DNA of 15,794 nucleotides from Thermoplasmata archaeon (GCA_021828085.1 JAKATE010000034.1:1-15794); one strand, 5' to 3'. Shown: positions 8,519 to 14,103, numbered from the stretch's first letter. Numbers and translations: made by a program. The notes: generated from the letters alone by a model not told the origin.

Positions 8519-8883
8519 GGTCGGGTTCCGGGGGACGGGGTCCCCTGGGTACGGGGAGCCTCCGCGCTCTCCCGGATCCCGCACAAGGTGATGGCAAGCC
8601 CGGGGAGGCCGGAGCTCCACGCCCACCTCTCCGGGGTCCGGCTTTCGAGGGAGTGCCACTGGGGGGCGCCCTGGGAGCCGGGCAACCGGACCCTCCAGAG
8701 GAGCGAACCGTCGGGCTTGCGCACCAGGAAGGCGCGGGGGTGCTGCCGCAGGCTCAGGGGCAGCAGGACCGAGGAGACGATCCGGCTGCGGGGCGGCAGG
8801 CCGTGGAGGGCACAGGCGGGTTCGTCGCAGGGCGATGGCGCAACATTTCGGCAGCGCTTTCGCTGCAGGTTCTTCGTATCCAT
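8515..8883 (-). CDS. Hypothetical 122-aa protein, first gene of the ATPase operon
   Basis: I do not recognise the family. The ATG at 8883 has a GGAG six nucleotides upstream. The stop overlaps the GTG of the ATPase gene in GTGA, which argues for a real, translationally coupled gene. The product has a basic start (MDTKNLQRKRCRN), cysteines at 11, 19, 24 and 101, and a central segment with strand-like alternation (about 35-72: VSSVLLPLSL, AFLVRKPDGS, LLWRVRLPGS). The WAWSSGLPGLAITLCGI stretch at 87-103 is hydrophobic. The C-terminal 18 residues are disordered-looking. It has no signal peptide. It could be a small DNA-binding or adaptor protein for the ATPase, but that is only a positional inference. 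Confidence 0.65.
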   Translation of the reverse strand: MDTKNLQRKRCRNVAPSPCDEPACALHGLPPRSRIVSSVLLPLSLRQHPRAFLVRKPDGSLLWRVRLPGSQGAPQWHSLESRTPERWAWSSGLPGLAITLCGIRESAEAPRTQGTPSPGTRP

Positions 8884-9054
8884 GGTCGGCTCCGGGGCGC
8901 TCCCCGCCTCGCTTCGGGGAGTGCCCGAGCCCGGCCCCTCCGCGTCCCGGCGAGCCTCCTTTCCCGGAGCCTCCGCCTAGGGACGTGGGCGCTCAGCGCC
9001 CGTCATGGGCTCGCCCACCGGTGATCCGGCGGGTCCTGCGGGCCGGACGAGGGA

Positions 9055-9192
9055 GGGAGCGCTCCCGGCTCGCGGTCCTCATGATCGGAGGGGTTCGGGT
9101 GAGGTCGGTCGGTCCCAAGGGACCGGAAGGGCCACCCGACGATTCCCGAGTCCGGCCGGAAGTGCGCGCCCCTCGCTTCCCGGGAGCGCTCC
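9055..9192. repeat. Two copies of the palindrome GGGAGCGCTCC
   Basis: GGGAGCGCTCC occurs at 9055-9065 and again at 9182-9192, 127 bp apart. The first copy extends to a perfect 12-bp palindrome (GGGAGCGCTCCC). Both lie in the gene-free region between the ATPase operon and dnaJ. Short GC palindromes arise by chance in such DNA, but an identical pair in a regulatory region is compatible with a dimeric regulator's operators. Confidence 0.35.
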
Positions 9193-9513
9193 GGCTGGCG
9201 GGGAGGTCACGGCTCACCGGTCCGACCTTCCGTTCGAAGGCGCGGAGGGAGGTGACGGGGTGGCGTTGGAGCCGGGGGTCGCTCGCGGGGCCGAAATGGC
9301 GGGGTCCGGGGCGCGGGCGGACGGCTGGGGGAGTGAAGCCCGAAGGGGAGGTTCGGCGGAGGGTCGGGCCGGCGGGGCGGGCTCGAGGGCTCCGGAGGAA
9401 CGGTTCCCGTGGGGCGTGGGTGGTGACGCCCGGCGAGGAGCCCCCGAAGGAGGCGATCCTTTCGGCGCGCGCTGCCCCCTCCCGACGCTGCGTCGTTCCA
9501 CTCGAGCGGGGTC

Positions 9514-9533
9514 TTTAAGGGCCGCTTCGGCCC
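9514..9533 (+). promoter_or_regulatory. Candidate archaeal promoter of dnaJ: TATA-like box followed by a palindrome
   Basis: TTTAAG at 9514-9519 is the only AT-rich hexamer near the gene, in otherwise GC-rich DNA. It lies about 44 nt before the dnaJ ATG, which would place transcription start near 9541 and give a leader of about 19 nt. Directly after it, GGGCCG-ctt-CGGCCC (9519-9533) is a perfect inverted repeat between the TATA box and the expected start site. That is a position where archaeal repressors bind. No Shine-Dalgarno precedes the ATG. Confidence 0.5.
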
Positions 9534-9559
9534 GGTCGTCCTTCGCTTCCTCCAAGGCC

Positions 9560-10447
9560 ATGGCACTCTCCTCCCCGAGCTACTATTCGGTCCTCGGCGT
9601 CGAGCCCTCCGCGTCCCCCGAGGGGATCCGGGAGGCGTTCCGCCGGGAGGCGATGCGCTGGCACCCGGACCGCCGTCCCGGGGACCCCAGCGCCGCCGAG
9701 CACTTCCGCGAGGTCCATGCCGCCTACGAGATCCTCTCCAACCCGGAGCGCCGGAGGGCCTACGACCTCTCCGGGGCTGACCCGGGAGCGCAGGCTTCGG
9801 ACATCGAGGTCCAGGTCACCCTGGGACTCCGGGAGATCTTCACGGGGGTGCTGCTCAAGGTCGAGGTCCCCCGCGCCCACCCCTGCCCGGGGTGTGGCGG
9901 GATGGGGGCGGTCCTCCGGGAGGGGCGTTCCCTCTGCCGCGCCTGCGCGGGGAGTGGCTGGGGCCCCCTGCGGACGCTCTACGGCGTGAGCGCCCGGGCA
10001 CCGTGCCCGGTCTGCCGGGGCTCCGGCGGTGGGGAGAGGCAATGGACGCGCTCCCCGTGCACCACCTGCCACGGCATCGGCTCCCTCCTCTCCCGGACGT
10101 TCCTCGAAGTGCGCCTTCCACCCGGGCTTGAGGAAGGTGCACGCATCCGGGTGCCGGGGCAGGGCCACCCGCTCCTTCGCGGAGGCTCCGGCGACCTCCT
10201 CTTGGCCATTCACCTGCGACGGGGGGCCTGGAGCCGGGCCGGTCCGGACGTCTATTTCGATCTCCCGGTCCGAGAGGAGGTGCGCTGTCGCGGGGGACGC
10301 ATCCCGGTGGTGACCCCGCTGGAACGGCTGAACGTGCGGATCCCGCGGGGAGCTCCCTGGGGAACCACGCTCTCCCTGCGGGGCCGAGGGCTTCCCCGGC
10401 CGTCGGGGGAGGGGCGCGGAACGCTCTTCCTGCGCCTGGTGCCGTGA
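9560..10447 (+). CDS. dnaJ: Compact DnaJ-type (Hsp40) co-chaperone
   Basis: The 295-aa product has a J-domain at about 5-70 with the essential HPD at 35-37. Its zinc-binding region has all four CxxCxGxG-type repeats (C109/C112, C126/C129, C149/C152, C167/C170), and the C-terminal substrate-binding beta domain runs from about 180 to 295 with GLEEGARIRVPGQG at 189-202. It should stimulate DnaK ATPase and hold unfolded proteins. It is short for the family (usually about 370 aa). The Gly/Phe-rich linker after the J-domain is essentially absent: SGADPGAQASDIEV connects directly to the first beta segment. No dnaK or grpE is in the window. The ATG at 9560 is chosen because the J-domain starts right after it and a TATA-like box lies 44 nt upstream. 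The open frame continuing upstream is low-complexity. The gene is convergent with the following SRPBCC gene, with 22 bp between them. Confidence 0.93.
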   Translation: MALSSPSYYSVLGVEPSASPEGIREAFRREAMRWHPDRRPGDPSAAEHFREVHAAYEILSNPERRRAYDLSGADPGAQASDIEVQVTLGLREIFTGVLLKVEVPRAHPCPGCGGMGAVLREGRSLCRACAGSGWGPLRTLYGVSARAPCPVCRGSGGGERQWTRSPCTTCHGIGSLLSRTFLEVRLPPGLEEGARIRVPGQGHPLLRGGSGDLLLAIHLRRGAWSRAGPDVYFDLPVREEVRCRGGRIPVVTPLERLNVRIPRGAPWGTTLSLRGRGLPRPSGEGRGTLFLRLVP

Positions 10448-10469
10448 GCGGATCGCCTTCCCGAGCCCG

Positions 10470-10958
10470 CTAACGGGTGGGAGGGTTCGGCGCCTCGCCG
10501 GTCATGAGGTAGTCCTTGAGCCGGTGGAGCGTCTCGTCCCAGTAGTGGAAGTGCCAGCTGCGCGCCTCCTCCCACTCCTCTCCCGCGCCCCAGCCCTTGT
10601 GCTCGAGGGTCACATCGATTCCCTCCGGGCAGGGGGAGACCCGGATCTGGACCTCGGTGAGGTGCTCTCGCCGGTTCATCAGCGCCTCGAAGGCGGGGGG
10701 GCCCTTCCAGGTGAAGGCGATCTCGTCCTGGTCCCTCAGCCGGAGGATCCTGCAGCCCGCGGTGGAGTTCCGGGGCGGGGACTCCTCGTCCCAGAAGAGT
10801 TCGAAAGCCCCCCCCTCCACGAGCTCGAGATGGACACGGGGGGCGAGCCAGTGGGTGAGGTGGCGGGGCTCGACGAGCCCTTCCCACACGTCGGCGATGG
10901 GGAGGGCCGGGGTGACCTGGAGCAGGATGTCATCCGGGGGAAGGGCCGGGGGGACCAC
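10470..10958 (-). CDS. AHSA1/SRPBCC (START-like) domain protein
   Basis: The 162-aa protein shows the helix-grip pattern of the AHSA1 (activator of Hsp90-like, CalC/YndB) family. The opening beta strand and helix ALPIADVWEGLVEPRHLTHWL is at about 18-38. This is followed by alternating strands (EGGAFELFW, DEIAFTWKG, HLTEVQIRV, GIDVTLEHKGWG) and a long C-terminal helix from about 127 to 152 (SWHFHYWDETLHRLKDYL). Such proteins bind hydrophobic ligands in a central cavity or regulate partners, and the exact ligand is unknown. The start is GTG with GAGGGGAGGG about 11 nt upstream. It lies next to a DnaJ gene (convergent), which is suggestive of a chaperone link for an AHSA1 protein but not evidence of one. 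Its promoter must sit in the 85 bp shared with the divergent hps-rraA gene. Confidence 0.85.
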   Translation of the reverse strand: MVPPALPPDDILLQVTPALPIADVWEGLVEPRHLTHWLAPRVHLELVEGGAFELFWDEESPPRNSTAGCRILRLRDQDEIAFTWKGPPAFEALMNRREHLTEVQIRVSPCPEGIDVTLEHKGWGAGEEWEEARSWHFHYWDETLHRLKDYLMTGEAPNPPTR

Positions 10959-11021
10959 GCGCCCCGGGGGCCCTCCCCTCTACAAGAAGTCTTCGCGCAA
11001 CGAGAGCGGGATGCTTCTTGA

Positions 11022-11043
11022 GGGGGGCCCGCTAGGGCCCCCC
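11022..11043 (+). promoter_or_regulatory. Perfect 9-bp hairpin abutting the hps-rraA start codon
   Basis: GGGGGGCCC (11022-11030), loop GCTA (11031-11034) and GGGCCCCCC (11035-11043) form an uninterrupted all-GC stem whose last base touches the ATG at 11044. The only Shine-Dalgarno-like purines (GAGGGGGG, 11020-11027) lie inside the stem. Just upstream a second inverted repeat, CAAGAAG (10983-10989) and CTTCTTG (11014-11020), could form an outer stem. This could control translation initiation, or mark a site bound on DNA if transcription starts at or near the ATG. Confidence 0.55.
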
Positions 11044-12348
11044 ATGGCCGCTCACCATCCCGTCCTGCAGGTGGCCCTCGACTTCGAGAACCTGAGCCGG
11101 GCGCTGCTCGCAGCCCGCGAGGCGGTCGCCGGCGGGGCGGACTGGGTCGAGGCCGGAACCCCGCTCATCAAGAGCGAGGGGCTCAACGCCGTCCGGGAGC
11201 TCAAGCGGGAGTTCCACGACCGGCGGATCGTCGCCGACATGAAGATCATGGACACCGGCGGGTTCGAGGTGGAGATCGCCGCCAAGTCCGGCGCCGACGT
11301 GGTGACCGTCCTCGGCGCGGCGGACGACGACACGCTCGCGGAAGCGGTCCGGTCCGGGGAGAAGTACGGGGCCCAGGTGATGGTGGACCTCCTCGGCGTC
11401 GCGGACCCCGGGGCCCGGGCCCGGACGGCCGCGGGCCTGGGGGTCTCGTACGCCTGCCTTCATGTCGGCATCGACCAGCAGATGCGCGGAGGGGACCCCT
11501 TCCAGTCCCTGCGCGACCTGGTGAAGGCCTCTCCCATCCCCGTCGCCGTGGCCGGCGGGCTCAACTCCGAGACCGCTCCGAAGGCCGTGGAGGCGGGGGC
11601 CGAGATCGTCATCGTCGGCGGGGCCATCACCAAGTCCGAGCGGATCACCGAGGCCACCCGGGTGATCCGGCAGGCGCTCGACAGCGGCAAGGCCGCCCCC
11701 ACGGCCCTCTTCCGTCGCTACTCGGCGGGCGAGATCCGCGAGGCGCTGCTCAAGGTCTCCTCCCCCAACGTCACGGACGCCATGCAGCGCAAGGGAGCGA
11801 TGCACGGCATCCTGGCGCACCTCAAGGACTATCATGTGCGGGTGGCCGGCCCGGCCGTCACGGTCCGGACCCTCGACGGGGACTGGGCGAAGCCGGTGGA
11901 GGCCATCGATCGCGCCGAGGCCGGGGACGTCATCGTCGTCGATGCCGGGGGCGGGACCACCGGGCTCTGGGGGGAGCTCGCGAGCTGGTCCGCGCACGGG
12001 AAGGGGGTCGCCGGCGTCGTCATCGACGGGGCTGCGAGGGATCTGGACGCCATCCTGGACCTGGGGTTCCCCGTCTTCTCCCGGCACGTCGCCCCGGACG
12101 CGGGGGATGCCAAGGGCCACGGGGAGATCGGCGTGGAGGTCCATTGCGGCGGACAGTTGGTCCGGCCGGGGGACTGGATCATGGGGGACCTCAGCGGGGT
12201 GGTGGTGATCCCCCGCGAGCGCGCCCAAGAGGTCGCCAACCGGGCCCTGGACGTGCTCGAGCACGAGAACCGCGTCCGGGAGGAGATCCGGCGGGGCTCC
12301 ACGCTGGGCCGGGTGCAGAACCTCGAGCGCTGGGAGAAGGTCGGATAG
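11044..12348 (+). CDS. hps: 3-hexulose-6-phosphate synthase fused to an RraA-like domain
   Basis: The 434-aa protein has two domains. Residues 1-215 are 3-hexulose-6-phosphate synthase of the OMP-decarboxylase superfamily. They include the catalytic ADMKIMDTGGFE (64-75, DxKxxD pattern at D65, K67, D70), GADVVTVLGAADD (83-95), and the phosphate-binding AVAGGLNSE (168-176) and VGGAIT (191-196). Residues 225-434 are an RraA/HMG-aldolase-like domain with GDVIVVDAGGG at 294-304, GLWGELAS at 307-314, and GVVIDGAARDLDAI at 324-337. HPS condenses formaldehyde with ribulose 5-phosphate. In many archaea it runs in reverse to make ribulose 5-phosphate where the oxidative pentose-phosphate pathway is missing. 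The fusion is a recurring archaeal architecture, and the role of the RraA part is unsettled. The partner 6-phospho-3-hexuloisomerase is not in the window. The start at 11044 matches the conserved N-terminus (VLQVALDFENL). Confidence 0.93.
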   Translation: MAAHHPVLQVALDFENLSRALLAAREAVAGGADWVEAGTPLIKSEGLNAVRELKREFHDRRIVADMKIMDTGGFEVEIAAKSGADVVTVLGAADDDTLAEAVRSGEKYGAQVMVDLLGVADPGARARTAAGLGVSYACLHVGIDQQMRGGDPFQSLRDLVKASPIPVAVAGGLNSETAPKAVEAGAEIVIVGGAITKSERITEATRVIRQALDSGKAAPTALFRRYSAGEIREALLKVSSPNVTDAMQRKGAMHGILAHLKDYHVRVAGPAVTVRTLDGDWAKPVEAIDRAEAGDVIVVDAGGGTTGLWGELASWSAHGKGVAGVVIDGAARDLDAILDLGFPVFSRHVAPDAGDAKGHGEIGVEVHCGGQLVRPGDWIMGDLSGVVVIPRERAQEVANRALDVLEHENRVREEIRRGSTLGRVQNLERWEKVG

Positions 12349-12394
12349 CCCCCCAGTGGAAATCGGTAAGAGCCCTTCGCCGGCTGCGCCCGAC

Positions 12395-12470
12395 GCTCCC
12401 GTGGTCTAGTCCGGTCAAGGATGCGAGGCCTTCGACCTCGAGGTCGCGGGTTCAAATCCCGCCGGGAGCA
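12395..12470 (+). tRNA. tRNA-Glu (anticodon TTC)
   Basis: The 76-nt gene folds as a full cloverleaf. The acceptor GCTCCCG (12395-12401) pairs with CGGGAGC (12463-12469), with discriminator A at 12470. The D-loop has AGTCCGGTCAA. The anticodon stem CGAGG/CCTCG encloses the loop CCTTCGA, with anticodon TTC. The T-arm is GCGGG-TTCAAAT-CCCGC. No CCA is encoded and no intron is seen. The sequence resembles archaeal tRNA-Glu, but position 33 is C where almost all tRNAs have U. It starts 46 nt after the hps-rraA stop on the same strand. Confidence 0.93.
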
Positions 12471-12723
12471 CTGGGTCCCCTGTTACGGCCACCTCTCGAT
12501 CCGCCCCCGGCCGATGGGGGTTTCTGCCGGGGTAGCTCGGTGGGCGGTCGCGCCCAGCGAGTTCCCCTCGGGCTGGCACCCGGCGTGGGTCTCCAGATCA
12601 CCAGGAGCCCTGGGAAGTGCGAGGCCGATTGGGCCAAACGTTGACATAGAGGGAACTGGTAAGCCACCGGGTCAGCCTAAGGAATCTGTCGGATACGATG
12701 TAGGAGACCACGGTTGCGTCATC
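12471..12723 (+). other. Structured spacer after tRNA-Glu
   Basis: No gene is seen. A short CCCCC/GGGGG hairpin with three T (12504-12523) could end the tRNA transcript. A larger fold follows: GCCGGG (12526-12531) can pair with CCCGGC (12579-12584). Inside it, CTCGGTGGGC (12536-12545) pairs with GCCCAGCGAG (12552-12561) with one mismatch, flanked by GGGG (12529-12532) and CCCC (12564-12567). CCAGG-agc-CCTGG lies at 12601-12613. The start GCCGGGGTAGCTCGG resembles a tRNA 5' half, but no T-arm follows. It could be a decayed tRNA or a small RNA. Confidence 0.4.
12504..12523 (+). terminator. Possible terminator of tRNA-Glu
   Basis: CCCCC (12504-12508), a 7-nt loop and GGGGG (12516-12520) are followed by TTT, 34 nt after the tRNA. 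The T tract is short for an archaeal terminator, so this is tentative. Confidence 0.3.
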
Positions 12724-12960
12724 ATGACCAGGTGGAGAGACCTTCTGATCACCATCGCTGGAATGATCGTGGCCACCTTCGGGCTTGTCCTGGCGATCGA
12801 GGGCCCGCTCACCATCTCCCTCGCGCAGTCGCCCGGAGCCTTGCAGATTCCAATGATCGCCGGCCCTCCGATAGCGGTCGTAGGATGGGTGCTGATCGCC
12901 GTAGGCGCCGCATTGGATGTTATGAGCGAAAGGGAAATCAAATCAAGGACACCGCATTGA
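12724..12960 (+). CDS. Small two-helix membrane protein, unknown function
   Basis: The 78-aa product starts MTRWRDLL and has two clear hydrophobic segments: about 7-26 (LLITIAGMIVATFGLVLAIEG) and 45-65 (IAGPPIAVVGWVLIAVGAAL). They are joined by a short loop containing Pro and Gln. It ends in a charged tail, SEREIKSRTPH. This predicts a hairpin in the membrane. I do not recognise a family. The ATG at 12724 has a GGAG at 12703-12706, rather far upstream for a ribosome site. Codon use is less GC-biased than in the neighbours (AAA, TCA, ACA, GTA, ATA and TTG codons occur). That could mean recent transfer or relaxed selection. The gene stands alone between two hairpin-rich spacers. Confidence 0.55.
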   Translation: MTRWRDLLITIAGMIVATFGLVLAIEGPLTISLAQSPGALQIPMIAGPPIAVVGWVLIAVGAALDVMSEREIKSRTPH

Positions 12961-13651
12961 CCGGAAGTCCCGGGACACCCGGGGGCCGCCGGTGGATCGA
13001 CGGTCGGCGGCCCCGCGCTTGCCCGCCCTCCGGCCGAGAGGGCGGACCCGGGGGCCTCGACGGGCGGTCAACGTCGGTGTTCAACGGTTCGAACTTGGGG
13101 ATCGCTTCCAGCCGAGGGGGCGGGGACCCTCTCGGACCTTCCTCCGCTGGGAGGGGAGAGCTGGCAAGCGGCCTTGAGTCGCTCCGTGAACGCAAGTCGG
13201 ACCATCGCCTCACGGGAGGGATCCTGTCTCTTCAAGGGTGGGACGCAAGGAGCTGAACTCTTGGCCGGTGTGGACAGAGGATCGGCCCTCGATCGCCGGA
13301 CCCGGGAGGTAGCCTTCCGTAACCCGGAGCAAGGTTACCCAGGAGATCCCCCAGCTCGGGCGCAGAGGTCGTGCCCACAGCAGCGGGCGATCCCTCGGGG
13401 GTTGCCCTACGGTTGGTTCTTCGTCCACGGGTCGGGGGAGCTCGGCAGTTCCCCGAGCGCCCTGCTCGACCCAAGATGGCCCTGTTCGGCGCACTAACGA
13501 GGCGGGCTATCGTGCGGGAGCCCTGGCTCTGCTCCACAGCGAAGGGTACGGCACAACATCTTCTGAGGTGCTCTCCACCCCGGGGTTCTCGAGACGAACC
13601 GTCCGGCCGTCCTGCGAACGGTTCCGAAGGTCGGTGAACAGGGGTCTTCGG
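12961..13651. other. Gene-free 691-bp region rich in stem-loops
   Basis: No convincing coding frame exists on either strand. Strong inverted repeats are present: GGGGCCGCCG/CGGCGGCCCC (12982-12991 and 13005-13014, 13-nt loop), CCGCCCTC/GAGGGCGG (13023-13030 and 13038-13045), CCTCC/GGAGG (13141-13154) and GTAACC/GGTTAC (13319-13324 and 13333-13338). A nested stem-loop at 13429-13472 has outer stem GGGTCG/CGACCC and inner stem GCTCGG/CCGAGC. The first pair follows the small membrane-protein stop directly and may end its transcript. The rest could be a non-coding RNA, or the remains of lost genes. Confidence 0.5.
12982..13014 (+). terminator. Strong GC hairpin after the small membrane-protein gene
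   Basis: A perfect 10-bp stem (GGGGCCGCCG/CGGCGGCCCC) with a 13-nt loop begins 21 nt after the stop codon. A second 8-bp hairpin follows at 13023-13045. There is no T-run, so the call rests on position and stem strength. It may instead protect the 3' end or belong to a structured RNA. Confidence 0.35.
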
Positions 13652-14101
13652 TCAGGGTCGAGCGGCCTTGGCCTTGCTGTACTCGGCCTTCACGACAGGG
13701 GCGTCGTCCCGGAACTCGGAGTCGAGGAACTCCCGCGCAGCGGCCTCCACCTCCTCCGGGGTGAGCGTCGGGGAAGTGAACTCGCCGTACACATCGATCC
13801 GGGTCCTCTCTCCCTGCGGCTTGTACACGTACACGAACTTGGATCCCGCGAGCACCCCGTTGAGCCACTCCGTGGTCACCGAGATGGGAGGGACCATGGT
13901 GATCCGCATCCGGTCGGGGGCCCACTTCCCGCGGAGATACCTCTCCGACGCGTAGTCGATGGTGATGTCCGAGACCTTCTTTATCTTCGAGTTCCGTGTG
14001 GTCTTGTGCGCGCCATCGTGCGCTTCGCCGCCGAAGATGTACTTCCAGACGAAGTCGATCGGCGCCTCGAACTCGCTCCCCTCATCCTTCAGATAGACCA
14101 T
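13652..14101 (-). CDS. SRPBCC-like ligand-binding protein
   Basis: The 149-aa protein looks like a START/SRPBCC fold. It opens with a strand and helix EGSEFEAPIDFVWKYI at about 7-22, where EAPIDFVWKYI matches the usual 'A-P-x-x-V-W' entry. Strands follow (SDITIDYASERY, RMRITMVPPISVTTEWLNG, SKFVYVYKPQ, RTRIDVYGEF), and a C-terminal helix begins at TPEEVEAAAREFLDSEF (114-130). The fold assignment is by pattern only and the ligand is unknown. The ATG at 14101 follows a TATA-like AAATAA (minus strand, 14141-14146) at about 40 nt, which suggests a leader of roughly 17 nt without a Shine-Dalgarno. An inverted repeat lies in that leader. It is divergent from the damaged HxlR-type regulator. Confidence 0.75.
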   Translation of the reverse strand: MVYLKDEGSEFEAPIDFVWKYIFGGEAHDGAHKTTRNSKIKKVSDITIDYASERYLRGKWAPDRMRITMVPPISVTTEWLNGVLAGSKFVYVYKPQGERTRIDVYGEFTSPTLTPEEVEAAAREFLDSEFRDDAPVVKAEYSKAKAARP

Positions 14102-14103
14102 GT

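Larger units (their letters stand above)
8884..9559. other. Gene-free 676-bp intergenic region with repeated palindromes
   Basis: No reading frame here looks like protein; the open frames give Arg/Gly/Pro-rich low-complexity sequence. The stretch holds several perfect palindromes: GGGCGC-tca-GCGCCC at 8987-9001, GGGAGCGCTCCC at 9055-9066, CGGTCCC-aa-GGGACCG at 9110-9125, and a second copy of GGGAGCGCTCC at 9182-9192. From about 9230 to 9460 the plus strand is strikingly G-rich relative to C. It separates divergent genes (the ATPase operon leftward, dnaJ rightward), so it should contain two promoters. It may also encode an untranslated RNA. I found no tRNA arms, and no clear RNase P or SRP RNA signature. 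Confidence 0.5.

Noticed and set aside
8519..8659. A longer start for the HerA/TraG-type ATPase
   Set aside because: It overlaps the upstream 122-aa gene for 141 nt and gives Pro/Arg-rich sequence. The GTGA overlap at 8515-8518 is a better start.
9005..9559. A 185-residue extension of DnaJ
   Set aside because: It is low-complexity Gly/Arg/Ala. The J-domain begins right after 9560 and a TATA-like box lies between.
10597..11043. An N-terminal extension of the HPS-RraA protein
   Set aside because: It is antisense to the SRPBCC gene, and HPS homology begins at 11044.
12526..12584. A second tRNA gene after tRNA-Glu
   Set aside because: The 5' end resembles a tRNA, but there is no anticodon arm of normal geometry and no T-arm.
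13131..13147. RNase P RNA CR-I-like motif on the minus strand
   Set aside because: The match is inexact and I could not find the downstream conserved blocks (ACAGAA and the P4 partner). It is kept only as a reason to run a covariance model.
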